Source of the DNA: Ectopseudomonas mendocina
Lineage (GTDB): Bacteria; Pseudomonadota; Gammaproteobacteria; Pseudomonadales; Pseudomonadaceae
DNA: 64,000 bases
Assembly: GCF_016008875.1 (NCBI RefSeq)
Contig: NZ_JADTQG010000017.1
Span: forward strand, 1-64,000
Reading direction: 5' to 3'
The first letter of the stretch is position 1. The number at the start of each line of letters is the position of its first letter. Of this stretch, positions 42,846-49,933 are shown in pieces. A model generated the notes under the pieces. It saw nothing but the letters and a program-made list of their open reading frames with translations. It was not told the DNA's origin and did no database searches. The translations under genes were made by a program, and so were the position numbers.

Positions 42846-43751
42846 TCAGGGGCGCTTGCGGTTGCTGATCATGGTGCCGTTGCCGACATCGGTGAAGATT
42901 TCCAGCAGCACGGCGTTAGGTACACGACCGTCGATGATGTGCGAGCTGGTCACGCCACCCTGGACCGCTTCCAGCGCGCATTTGATCTTCGGCAGCATGC
43001 CGCCGTAGATGGTGCCGTCGGCGATCAGCTCGTTGACCTGCTCGGTGTTCAGGCCGGTCAGCACGTCACCCTGCTTGTTCATCAGGCCGGCGATGTTGGT
43101 CAGCAGCATCAGCTTCTCGGCTTTCAGCGCTTCGGCCACCTTGCCGGCGACCAGGTCGGCGTTGATGTTGTAGGACTCGCCATCCGGGCCGACGCCGATG
43201 GGCGCGATGACCGGGATGAAGTCGCCCTTGACCAGCATGTTGAGCAGGTCGGTGTTGACCCCGGTGACCTCGCCGACATGGCCGATGTCGATGATCTCTG
43301 GCTGGGTCATCTCCGGCGTCTGGCGGCTGACCTTGAGCTTGCGCGCGCGGATCAGGCCGGCGTCCTTGCCGGTCAGGCCGATGGCGCTGCCACCGTGCTG
43401 GTTGATCAGGTTGACGATGCTCTTGTTGACCTGGCCGCCGAGCACCATCTCCACTACGTCCATGGTGGCGGTGTCGGTGACGCGCATGCCATCGATGAAG
43501 TGGCTTTCGATGGACAGCCGCTTGAGCAGGTCGCCGATCTGCGGGCCGCCGCCGTGTACCACCACCGGGTTGATACCGACCGCCTTCATCAGCACGATGT
43601 CGCGGGCGAAGCCCTGCTTGAGCTCCTCGCTCTCCATGGCGTTGCCGCCGTACTTGATCACCAGGGTCTTGCCGACGAAGCGGCGGATATAGGGCAGGGC
43701 TTCGGACAGTACCTTGGCAACCTGGGCGGCGGCGTCACGCTCGAGGGTCAT
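42846..43751 (-). CDS. argB: N-acetylglutamate kinase ArgB
   Basis: ArgB phosphorylates N-acetylglutamate, the controlled step of arginine synthesis. The 301-residue protein has the nucleotide loop KYGGNAM (about 35-41), VVHGGGPQIGDLL (about 65-77), the N-terminal helix typical of the arginine-feedback hexameric form (residues 1-25) and DLVAGKVAEALKAEKLMLLTN. It follows algC by 24 bases on the same strand. Confidence 0.97.
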   Translation of the reverse strand: MTLERDAAAQVAKVLSEALPYIRRFVGKTLVIKYGGNAMESEELKQGFARDIVLMKAVGINPVVVHGGGPQIGDLLKRLSIESHFIDGMRVTDTATMDVVEMVLGGQVNKSIVNLINQHGGSAIGLTGKDAGLIRARKLKVSRQTPEMTQPEIIDIGHVGEVTGVNTDLLNMLVKGDFIPVIAPIGVGPDGESYNINADLVAGKVAEALKAEKLMLLTNIAGLMNKQGDVLTGLNTEQVNELIADGTIYGGMLPKIKCALEAVQGGVTSSHIIDGRVPNAVLLEIFTDVGNGTMISNRKRP

Positions 43752-43775
43752 GCAGGGGGCTCCTGGAACAATCGA

Positions 43776-46364
43776 TCAAAAGGGCAGTTGCAGGTCGGGG
43801 GCGACCTTGAGCAGTTGGGCGCGGAAGACATCCTGGATGCGCTCCAGCTCTTCCTGGGAGTCGGCCTCGAAGCGCAGTACCAGCACCGGCGTGGTGTTGG
43901 AGGCGCGGATCAGGCCCCAGCCCTTGGGATAGTCGACACGTACACCGTCGATGCTGGTGATGTTGGCTTCGCCCCATTGGCCTTCACGCTGCAGGCGTTC
44001 GATCATGCCGAACTTGGTCTGCTCGGTGACCTTGATGTTGATTTCCGGCGTGGAAATGTCGCTGGGGAAGGCGCTGAACACCTGCTCGGCGTTGCGTTTC
44101 TCGAGGCTGAGAATTTCCAGCAGGCGCGCGGCGCTGTAGATGCCGTCGTCGAAACCGTACCAGCGCTCCTTGAAGAAGATGTGGCCGCTCATTTCGCCGG
44201 CCAGCAGGGCGCCGGTTTCCTTCATCTTCTTCTTGATCAGCGAGTGGCCGGTTTTCCACATCACCGGGCGGCCGCCGTAGCCGCTGATCAGCGGGGTCAG
44301 GCGGCGGGTGCATTTGACGTCGAAGATGATGTCGGCGCCCGGGTTGCGCGAGACCACGTCCTTGGCGAACAGCATCAGCAGGCGGTCGGGGTAGACGATG
44401 TTGCCGGTGTTGGTCACCACGCCGACGCGGTCGCCGTCGCCGTCGAAGGCCAGGCCCAGGTCGGCATTCTCGGATTTGACGCGGGCGATGAGGTCGACCA
44501 GGTTCTCCGGCTTGCCCGGGTCCGGGTGGTGATTGGGGAAGGTGCCGTCCACTTCGCAGAACAGCGGAATCACGCTGCAGCCCAGCGCCTCGATCAGTTG
44601 CGGGGCGATCACGCCGGCCGCGCCATTACCGCAGTCGACTACCACCTTGAGCGGCTTGGCCAGGGCGATATCGTCGCGGATGGTCTTGAAGTAGCGCGGC
44701 AGCACGTCGACCTGCTGCACGCTGCCGACGCCAGTGGCCAGGTCGTTGTCGTCCAGGCGGGTTTTCAGCGCCTGGATCTGCTCGTTGGCCAGGGTGTCGC
44801 CGGCGATGATGATCTTGAAACCGTTGTAGTCCGGCGGGTTGTGGCTGCCGGTGAGCATCACGGCCGAACGGCCCTCGAGCACGTTGGCGGCGAAGTACAC
44901 CACCGGGGTCGGCACCATGCCGATGTCGGTGACTTCGCAGCCGCAGTCGAGCAGGCCCTGGACCAGTTGCTGCAGCAGCTCGGGGCCGGACAGGCGGCCG
45001 TCACGGCCGACGATGACCTTGGATTCGCCCTGGGCGAGGCTCTGCGAGCCGATGGCGCGGCCGATCCAGTAGGCGTATTCGGCGGTCAGGGTGTCACCCA
45101 CCACGCCACGGATGTCGTAGGCGCGGAAAATGTCGGCGGGAAGTTTCGGGGCGCTTTGGCTAGTGGTCATTGCGGGGCTCTGCTCCAGTCCCAGGAGATC
45201 CTGGTCTTCATCGAGAATGTCGATATCGAGGATATCGGTGTCCTGAAACAGCGGGTCGACCAGCTCGGCGGGCTTCGTGACCGGCTGAGCGGCTGGGGCC
45301 GCGGCTGTTCCTTTAACGGGGGTACTGCTGCCTTCAGGGCCACTGCGGCGCGGCAGGCGCGCCAGACTCTGGGCCAACGTATCGAGTGCCGGTACGCTGA
45401 GGCTGAAGGCTTTGACGTTCTTGCCGGCAGAGAGTTCTTTCAGCATTTGTCCGAGCTGCTGGGCATCGAGGTTGACGCGCCGCTGCAAAGCACCCTGCAC
45501 CAAGATCAGGCCGATCAGGGCACCACCCAGGGCCAGCAGGAGCGCCAGGCCGAGCATGGTCACTGGAACGCTACCCTGAACCAGGGCCGGACCGGGAGTA
45601 AAGCTGATTTTCCAGTGTGGATTGCCGGTGGCGAAGGTCTGCGCGCTGCCTTCGCCGGGCTGGCCGCGTTGCAGCAGTACCTGTGCCGGAGTATTGGCGA
45701 ACTGCTGGATCAACTGTACCTGGCCGTATTCGGCAGGCAGGGCCGGCAGAGCCGCGAGCAGGCGTTGCAGGTCGAAGGCCAGCAGCAGCGTGCCCTGTGC
45801 CGGCTGGCTGTCTCCGATGCGCAGGGCCACGGCGCTATAGGCCAGCCAGCGCTCTCCTACCCGGTAGGCTTCGACGGCGGGCTGCTGGCCGCTTTCGGCG
45901 CGGCGCAGCATGTCCAGCCCGGCGAAATTCATCGGTGCAGTGCGGCTGGTGTCCTGTACGGCTTCGCCACGACGGTTGAGATGGGCATCGATTACGCCGT
46001 CCCGATAACCCAGGCTGCGTTCGGCCTCGCGAACCTGCAGGCTGTCGCCGCTTTGCAACGCCTGCAGCAGCTGCGGGTTACGCGCAGCGGCCAGGCTGTC
46101 GGCTTGCAGTTGCTTGAGCGCCTGCTGCACGGCGGCAGCCTGATTGCTGCCGAGGGCCTGGGTCAGCTCGGCCTGGCGAGCCTGGCTGCTGGTGCTTTCG
46201 GCGAACCACAGCAACGCGCCGCCGGCACCGACGCCAATCAGCGCAGCCAGCAGGCCTGGCAGCAGCGTCCCCAGCGAGGGACTGGTCGCCTTGCGCTTGG
46301 GCTGGTCTGCTACCAGACTGGCGGCGCTATCGACTTCCTTGGCAGTACGCTTGAAGAGTTTCAC
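43776..46364 (-). CDS. algC: phosphomannomutase/phosphoglucomutase AlgC with N-terminal membrane extension
   Basis: AlgC interconverts hexose 6- and 1-phosphates for alginate, LPS and rhamnolipid precursors. The catalytic part starts near residue 400 (MTTSQSAPKLPADIFRAYDI) and has the phosphoserine loop TGSHNPP (about 506-512) and the metal site DGDGDRVG. Before it are about 395 residues with two membrane helices (about 33-55 and 265-290) around a periplasmic-like region. GTG 46364 was chosen as the start (VKLFKRT); an internal ATG near 45.17 kb would give the classical 463-residue enzyme. Order dut-algC-argB is as in P. aeruginosa. Confidence 0.94.
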   Translation of the reverse strand: MKLFKRTAKEVDSAASLVADQPKRKATSPSLGTLLPGLLAALIGVGAGGALLWFAESTSSQARQAELTQALGSNQAAAVQQALKQLQADSLAAARNPQLLQALQSGDSLQVREAERSLGYRDGVIDAHLNRRGEAVQDTSRTAPMNFAGLDMLRRAESGQQPAVEAYRVGERWLAYSAVALRIGDSQPAQGTLLLAFDLQRLLAALPALPAEYGQVQLIQQFANTPAQVLLQRGQPGEGSAQTFATGNPHWKISFTPGPALVQGSVPVTMLGLALLLALGGALIGLILVQGALQRRVNLDAQQLGQMLKELSAGKNVKAFSLSVPALDTLAQSLARLPRRSGPEGSSTPVKGTAAAPAAQPVTKPAELVDPLFQDTDILDIDILDEDQDLLGLEQSPAMTTSQSAPKLPADIFRAYDIRGVVGDTLTAEYAYWIGRAIGSQSLAQGESKVIVGRDGRLSGPELLQQLVQGLLDCGCEVTDIGMVPTPVVYFAANVLEGRSAVMLTGSHNPPDYNGFKIIIAGDTLANEQIQALKTRLDDNDLATGVGSVQQVDVLPRYFKTIRDDIALAKPLKVVVDCGNGAAGVIAPQLIEALGCSVIPLFCEVDGTFPNHHPDPGKPENLVDLIARVKSENADLGLAFDGDGDRVGVVTNTGNIVYPDRLLMLFAKDVVSRNPGADIIFDVKCTRRLTPLISGYGGRPVMWKTGHSLIKKKMKETGALLAGEMSGHIFFKERWYGFDDGIYSAARLLEILSLEKRNAEQVFSAFPSDISTPEINIKVTEQTKFGMIERLQREGQWGEANITSIDGVRVDYPKGWGLIRASNTTPVLVLRFEADSQEELERIQDVFRAQLLKVAPDLQLPF

Positions 46365-46404
46365 GTAGGCGCTCCTCGGCGGGTCGTCCTGTGGGGGGGG
46401 AGGG

Positions 46405-46860
46405 TCAGTGGCTACCGGAATGGCCGAAGCCGCCAGCGCCCCGTTGGGTCTCATCGAACTGCTCGACCAGTTCGAAATGTGCCTGAACCACCGGCACCAG
46501 CACCAACTGCGCGATGCGCTCGCCGATGGCGATGGTGAAAGGCGCCTGGCCGCGGTTCCAGCACGACACCATCAGCTCGCCCTGGTAGTCGGAGTCGATC
46601 AGGCCGACCAGGTTGCCGAGGACGATGCCATGTTTGTGGCCAAGGCCCGAGCGCGGCAGGATCATCGCCGCCAGGCCGGGGTCGCCGATATAGATCGACA
46701 GGCCGGTGGGAATCAGCACGGTCTGGCCCGGCTCGAGGACGATGTCTTCCTTGAGCATGGCGCGCAGGTCGAGGCCGGCCGAACCGGGCGTGGCGTATTG
46801 CGGCAGCGGGAATTCCTGGCCGAGGCGAGGATCGAGGATCTTGGCTTGCAGAGCGTGCAT
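46405..46860 (-). CDS. dut: dUTP diphosphatase Dut
   Basis: Dut removes dUTP and supplies dUMP. The 151-residue protein has the trimeric dUTPase motifs: TPGSAGLDLRA (about 24-34), LPRSGLGHKHGIVLGNLVGL (about 73-92), IDSDYQGEL and the C-terminal P-loop-like GAGGFGHSG. It sits directly after coaBC. Confidence 0.97.
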   Translation of the reverse strand: MHALQAKILDPRLGQEFPLPQYATPGSAGLDLRAMLKEDIVLEPGQTVLIPTGLSIYIGDPGLAAMILPRSGLGHKHGIVLGNLVGLIDSDYQGELMVSCWNRGQAPFTIAIGERIAQLVLVPVVQAHFELVEQFDETQRGAGGFGHSGSH

Positions 46861-46862
46861 GG

Positions 46863-48071
46863 TCAGTTCTTGTTCAGTCGTTCGGCGATAAGGGTGATCA
46901 ACTGGCGGGCGATCTTGCCCTTGCTGGTCTGGGCGAAGCTGAATTGCTGCAGCCCGCGGTCGATCACGGTGATGGCGTTCTCTTCACTATTGAAGCCGAT
47001 GCTGGGGTTGGCCACATCATTGGCGACGATCAGGTCGAGATTTTTGTCGCGCAGCTTGCGCGAGGCGTATTCGAGCAGGTTCTCGGTCTCGGCAGCGAAG
47101 CCCACGCTGAAGGGGCGATCCTCACGGCCGGCGATGGTGGCGAGGATATCCGGGTTACGCACCATTTGCAGGAGCATCCCTTCGCCGCTGGTGGGGTCTT
47201 TCTTCAATTTGTGCTGCGCGACCACTTCCGGGCGGTAGTCGGCCACTGCGGCAGCGGCGATCAGTACGTCGCAGGGCATGGCGGCTTCGCAGGCGGCGAG
47301 CATATCGCGGGCGTTGACCACGTCGATGCGACTGACCCGATCCGGCGTCGGCAGATGCACCGGGCCACTGACCAGGGTGACCTTGGCGCCGGCCTCGGCA
47401 GCGGCTTCGGCCAGGGCGAAGCCCATCTTGCCGGAGCTGTGGTTGGTGATGTAGCGCACCGGGTCGATGTTTTCCTGGGTCGGGCCGGCGGTGATCAGAA
47501 CGTGCAGGCCTTCGAGCGCCTGACGCTGGAAGCAGTCGGCGGCCAGGTTGGCCAGGTCATTGGGTTCGAGCATGCGGCCGAGGCCGACGTCGCCGCAGGC
47601 CTGGCTGCCGGAGGCCGGACCGAACAGGCGCATGCCGCGCTGCTGCAACAGATCGAGATTGGCCTGGGTGGCCTCGTCGCGCCACATTGCCTGGTTCATC
47701 GCCGGCGCCAGGGCGATCGGCGCGTCCGTGGCCAGCACCAGGGTGGTCAGCAGGTCGTTGGCGATGCCCTGGGCCAAGCGCGCGATCAGGTCGGCGGTGG
47801 CCGGTGCGATGAGGATCAGGTCGGCCCAGCGCGCCAGCTCGATATGGCCCATCGCCGCTTCGGCGGCCGGATCGAGCAGGTCGAGGTGGACGGGGTGGCC
47901 GGACAGCGCCTGCAGGGTCAGCGGGGTGATGAATTCTCGTCCGCCCTGGGTCATCACCACGCGGACTTCGGCGCCCTGATCCTTCAGCCGGCGAACCAGC
48001 TCGGCGCTCTTGTAGGCAGCAATACCGCCCCCCACGCCGACGATGATGCGTTTGCGATACAGCCGCTGCAT
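46863..48071 (-). CDS. coaBC: bifunctional phosphopantothenoylcysteine synthetase/decarboxylase CoaBC
   Basis: CoaBC carries out two successive steps of coenzyme A synthesis. The 402-residue protein from ATG 48071 has the flavin-binding CoaC half (GVGGGIAAYKSAELVRRL, about 12-29; APAMNQAMW; ASGSQACGDVGLGRM with the reactive Cys) and the CoaB half (LITAGPTQENIDPVRYITNH, about 190-209). The longer upstream in-frame reading was rejected. It is divergent from radC. Confidence 0.96.
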   Translation of the reverse strand: MQRLYRKRIIVGVGGGIAAYKSAELVRRLKDQGAEVRVVMTQGGREFITPLTLQALSGHPVHLDLLDPAAEAAMGHIELARWADLILIAPATADLIARLAQGIANDLLTTLVLATDAPIALAPAMNQAMWRDEATQANLDLLQQRGMRLFGPASGSQACGDVGLGRMLEPNDLANLAADCFQRQALEGLHVLITAGPTQENIDPVRYITNHSSGKMGFALAEAAAEAGAKVTLVSGPVHLPTPDRVSRIDVVNARDMLAACEAAMPCDVLIAAAAVADYRPEVVAQHKLKKDPTSGEGMLLQMVRNPDILATIAGREDRPFSVGFAAETENLLEYASRKLRDKNLDLIVANDVANPSIGFNSEENAITVIDRGLQQFSFAQTSKGKIARQLITLIAERLNKN

Positions 48072-48210
48072 AGGCTTGCCTTTTATATACCGGTGGATGT
48101 GCGCCACGTGACCAACGCCTCCCCAGGCCGGCCCCGTGTAAAAAGATGGGCTACGATAGCACAGCGCCCGCAGCGGAACAGCGGGCGCCTGGCTCAATAG
48201 GGAGGTGTAT

Positions 48211-48885
48211 ATGAGCATTCGCGACTGGCCCGCGGCAGAGCGCCCGCGGGAGAAATTGCTGGAGCAGGGCGCGGCGTCGCTGACCGATGCCGAACTGCTG
48301 GCGATCTTCCTGCGTACCGGCGTGACCGGCAGAAGTGCGGTGGACCTGGCGCGCCATCTGCTCAGCGAATTCGGCAGCCTGAGGGCGCTGCTGGAAGCCG
48401 ACCTGGCTGGCTTCAGCCAACACCTGGGTCTGGGTCCGGCCAAGTACGCGCAGTTGCAGGCCGTGCTGGAAATGTCGCGGCGGCATCTGGCCGAGCGCCT
48501 GCGCCGCGACTCGGCGCTGGAAAGCCCGCAGGCCGTGCGCGACTACCTCAAGGCGCAACTGCGTCACGAACCGCATGAGGTGTTCGGCTGCCTGTTTCTC
48601 GATGCCAAGCACCGTGTACTGGCCTTCGAGGTGCTGTTTCGCGGCAGCATCGACAGCGCCAGCGTGTATCCCAGGCAAGTGGTCAAGCGTTCGCTGGCCA
48701 ACAACGCCGCGGCGGTCATACTTACCCACAATCATCCATCCGGGGTTTCCGAGCCCAGCCAGGCCGACCGCGTGCTGACCCAGCGGCTCAAGGATGCGCT
48801 GGCGCTGGTCGAGGTGCGCGTGCTCGATCACTTCATCGTCGGTGACGGCGAGCCGCTGTCGATGGCCGAGCTGGGCTGGATGTAG
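48211..48885 (+). CDS. radC: RadC-family JAB-domain protein
   Basis: The 224-residue protein has helix-hairpin-helix DNA-binding N-terminal segments (about 20-95) and the C-terminal metal-binding JAB/MPN-type motif HNHPSG (about 171-176) followed by EPSQAD. The old link to RecA-dependent repair is doubtful for this family, so the role is open. ATG 48211 follows a GGGAGG site; an in-frame GTG two codons earlier is less likely. Confidence 0.93.
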   Translation: MSIRDWPAAERPREKLLEQGAASLTDAELLAIFLRTGVTGRSAVDLARHLLSEFGSLRALLEADLAGFSQHLGLGPAKYAQLQAVLEMSRRHLAERLRRDSALESPQAVRDYLKAQLRHEPHEVFGCLFLDAKHRVLAFEVLFRGSIDSASVYPRQVVKRSLANNAAAVILTHNHPSGVSEPSQADRVLTQRLKDALALVEVRVLDHFIVGDGEPLSMAELGWM

Positions 48886-49097
48886 CTAAGGTCGGTTCGA
48901 TCTGGGCCTCGAGGCTGTTCAGCAAGTGTCGACTGTGGCGGATGACAAAGCCGGCAGGCCAAGCGTGCGACCCTGGCCGATTTGCCGGGCGCCGCACCTG
49001 ATCGAGGCGACGAGCGGTCGAATGCTGAGCAGGCCGCAAAGGCCCTGCTTCCGGCCGGTCTGCGTGCGGAGCTTTGAGTTTTATCCTACGGTTTCCC

Positions 49098-49126
49098 TTG
49101 TTGCTCCCAGGGCTTTCTGGTATAAA
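49098..49126 (+). promoter_or_regulatory. sigma-70 promoter for rpmB-rpmG
   Basis: TTGTTG (49098-49103) and TATAAA (49121-49126) are separated by exactly 17 bases, a strong sigma-70 arrangement. Transcripts would have a leader of about 140 bases before rpmB. The part of the gap before it (48886-49097) shows nothing I can name. Confidence 0.7.
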
Positions 49127-49229
49127 GCAGCGCTCTTTTCTAGGGGCCCGGTTCTTGCGCTATTCAGTGCGCCCGGTAAGACCCTCGAGAAACGCGGCGC
49201 TGAGCGCCAATGACATTGAGTTTAAGCGG

Positions 49230-49248
49230 CCAACCCATGCCGGGTTGG
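49230..49248 (+). promoter_or_regulatory. leader hairpin upstream of rpmB
   Basis: CCAACCC (49230-49236) pairs with GGGTTGG (49242-49248) in the untranslated leader, ending 25 bases before the start codon. It may take part in ribosomal-protein feedback control, which is inference from position only. Confidence 0.35.
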
Positions 49249-49273
49249 GCATGTGGTTTTAGAGGGCTGAGGC

Positions 49274-49510
49274 ATGTCGAGAGTCTGTCAAGTTACCGGT
49301 AAGGGTCCGGTAACCGGGAACAACATTTCCCACGCAAACAACAAAACCCGTCGTCGTTTCCTGCCGAACCTGCAGCACCATCGCTTCTGGGTCGAGTCCG
49401 AGAAGCGCTTCGTGCGTCTGCGCGTTTCTGCCAAGGGCATGCGCGTCATCGACAAGCGTGGCATCGACGTAGTGCTGGCTGAGCTGCGCGCTCGCGGCGA
49501 AAAGGTTTAA
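49274..49510 (+). CDS. rpmB: 50S ribosomal protein L28
   Basis: The 78-residue protein matches L28 throughout: MSRVCQVTGKGPVTGNNISH, then NKTRRRFLPNLQHHRFWVES and KRFVRLRVSAKGMRVIDKRG. A GAGG-type ribosome site (AGAGGGCTGAGGC) precedes the ATG. rpmG follows with 10 bases between. Confidence 0.98.
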   Translation: MSRVCQVTGKGPVTGNNISHANNKTRRRFLPNLQHHRFWVESEKRFVRLRVSAKGMRVIDKRGIDVVLAELRARGEKV

Positions 49511-49520
49511 GGAGAGAGTC

Positions 49521-49676
49521 ATGCGTGAACTGATCCGTTTGGTGTCCAGCGCCGGTACCGGCCACTTCTACACCACCGACAAGAACAAGCGCACCACCCC
49601 CGACAAGATCGAAATCAAGAAATTCGATCCGGTCGTACGTAAGCACGTGATGTACAAGGAAGCCAAGATCAAGTAA
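49521..49676 (+). CDS. rpmG: 50S ribosomal protein L33
   Basis: This 51-residue gene encodes MRELIRLVSSAGTGHFYTTD, then NKRTTPDKIEIKKFDPVVRK and HVMYKEAKIK, the proteobacterial L33 without the zinc-binding cysteines. It has a strong AAGGAGAG site and follows rpmB in the usual two-gene operon. Confidence 0.97.
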   Translation: MRELIRLVSSAGTGHFYTTDKNKRTTPDKIEIKKFDPVVRKHVMYKEAKIK

Positions 49677-49698
49677 TCGATCGGCTACCTGTCGAAGA

Positions 49699-49725
49699 AG
49701 CCCGCCTTTATGGCGGGTTTTTTTA
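49699..49725 (+). terminator. rho-independent terminator after rpmG
   Basis: CCCGCC (49701-49706) pairs with GGCGGG (49712-49717) and is followed by a run of eight T on the plus strand. It lies 24 bases after the rpmG stop and is the clearest intrinsic terminator in the window. Confidence 0.9.
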
Positions 49726-49933
49726 TGCCCTCGGTATCTGCGCCATTTTTCGCGCAATTCGTTATGTCTTCCAGGAGCGCGACGGGACTGCGCGGTTGCC
49801 GCAGAAATGAGCTTTGCTGATTGGGGATGATGGGACGCAGCCGTCGTTCGTCATTCGCCCTGGGATCGTACAAGCGCTGCAGCTCATTGTGTGGACGTTC
49901 TGCTCGCCGCAACGGCGCCCCGGCCGAGCTCTA

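Noticed and set aside
42939..46538. Very long open frame on the plus strand (about 1,200 codons) opposite argB and algC
   Set aside because: It is the antisense shadow of two conserved genes in GC-rich DNA; its translation is low-complexity His/Gln/Ala/Gly-rich with no domain.
48886..49097. Frame at about 48926-49213 as a small gene before rpmB
   Set aside because: It crosses the strong rpmB promoter, has no start signal and no recognisable sequence.
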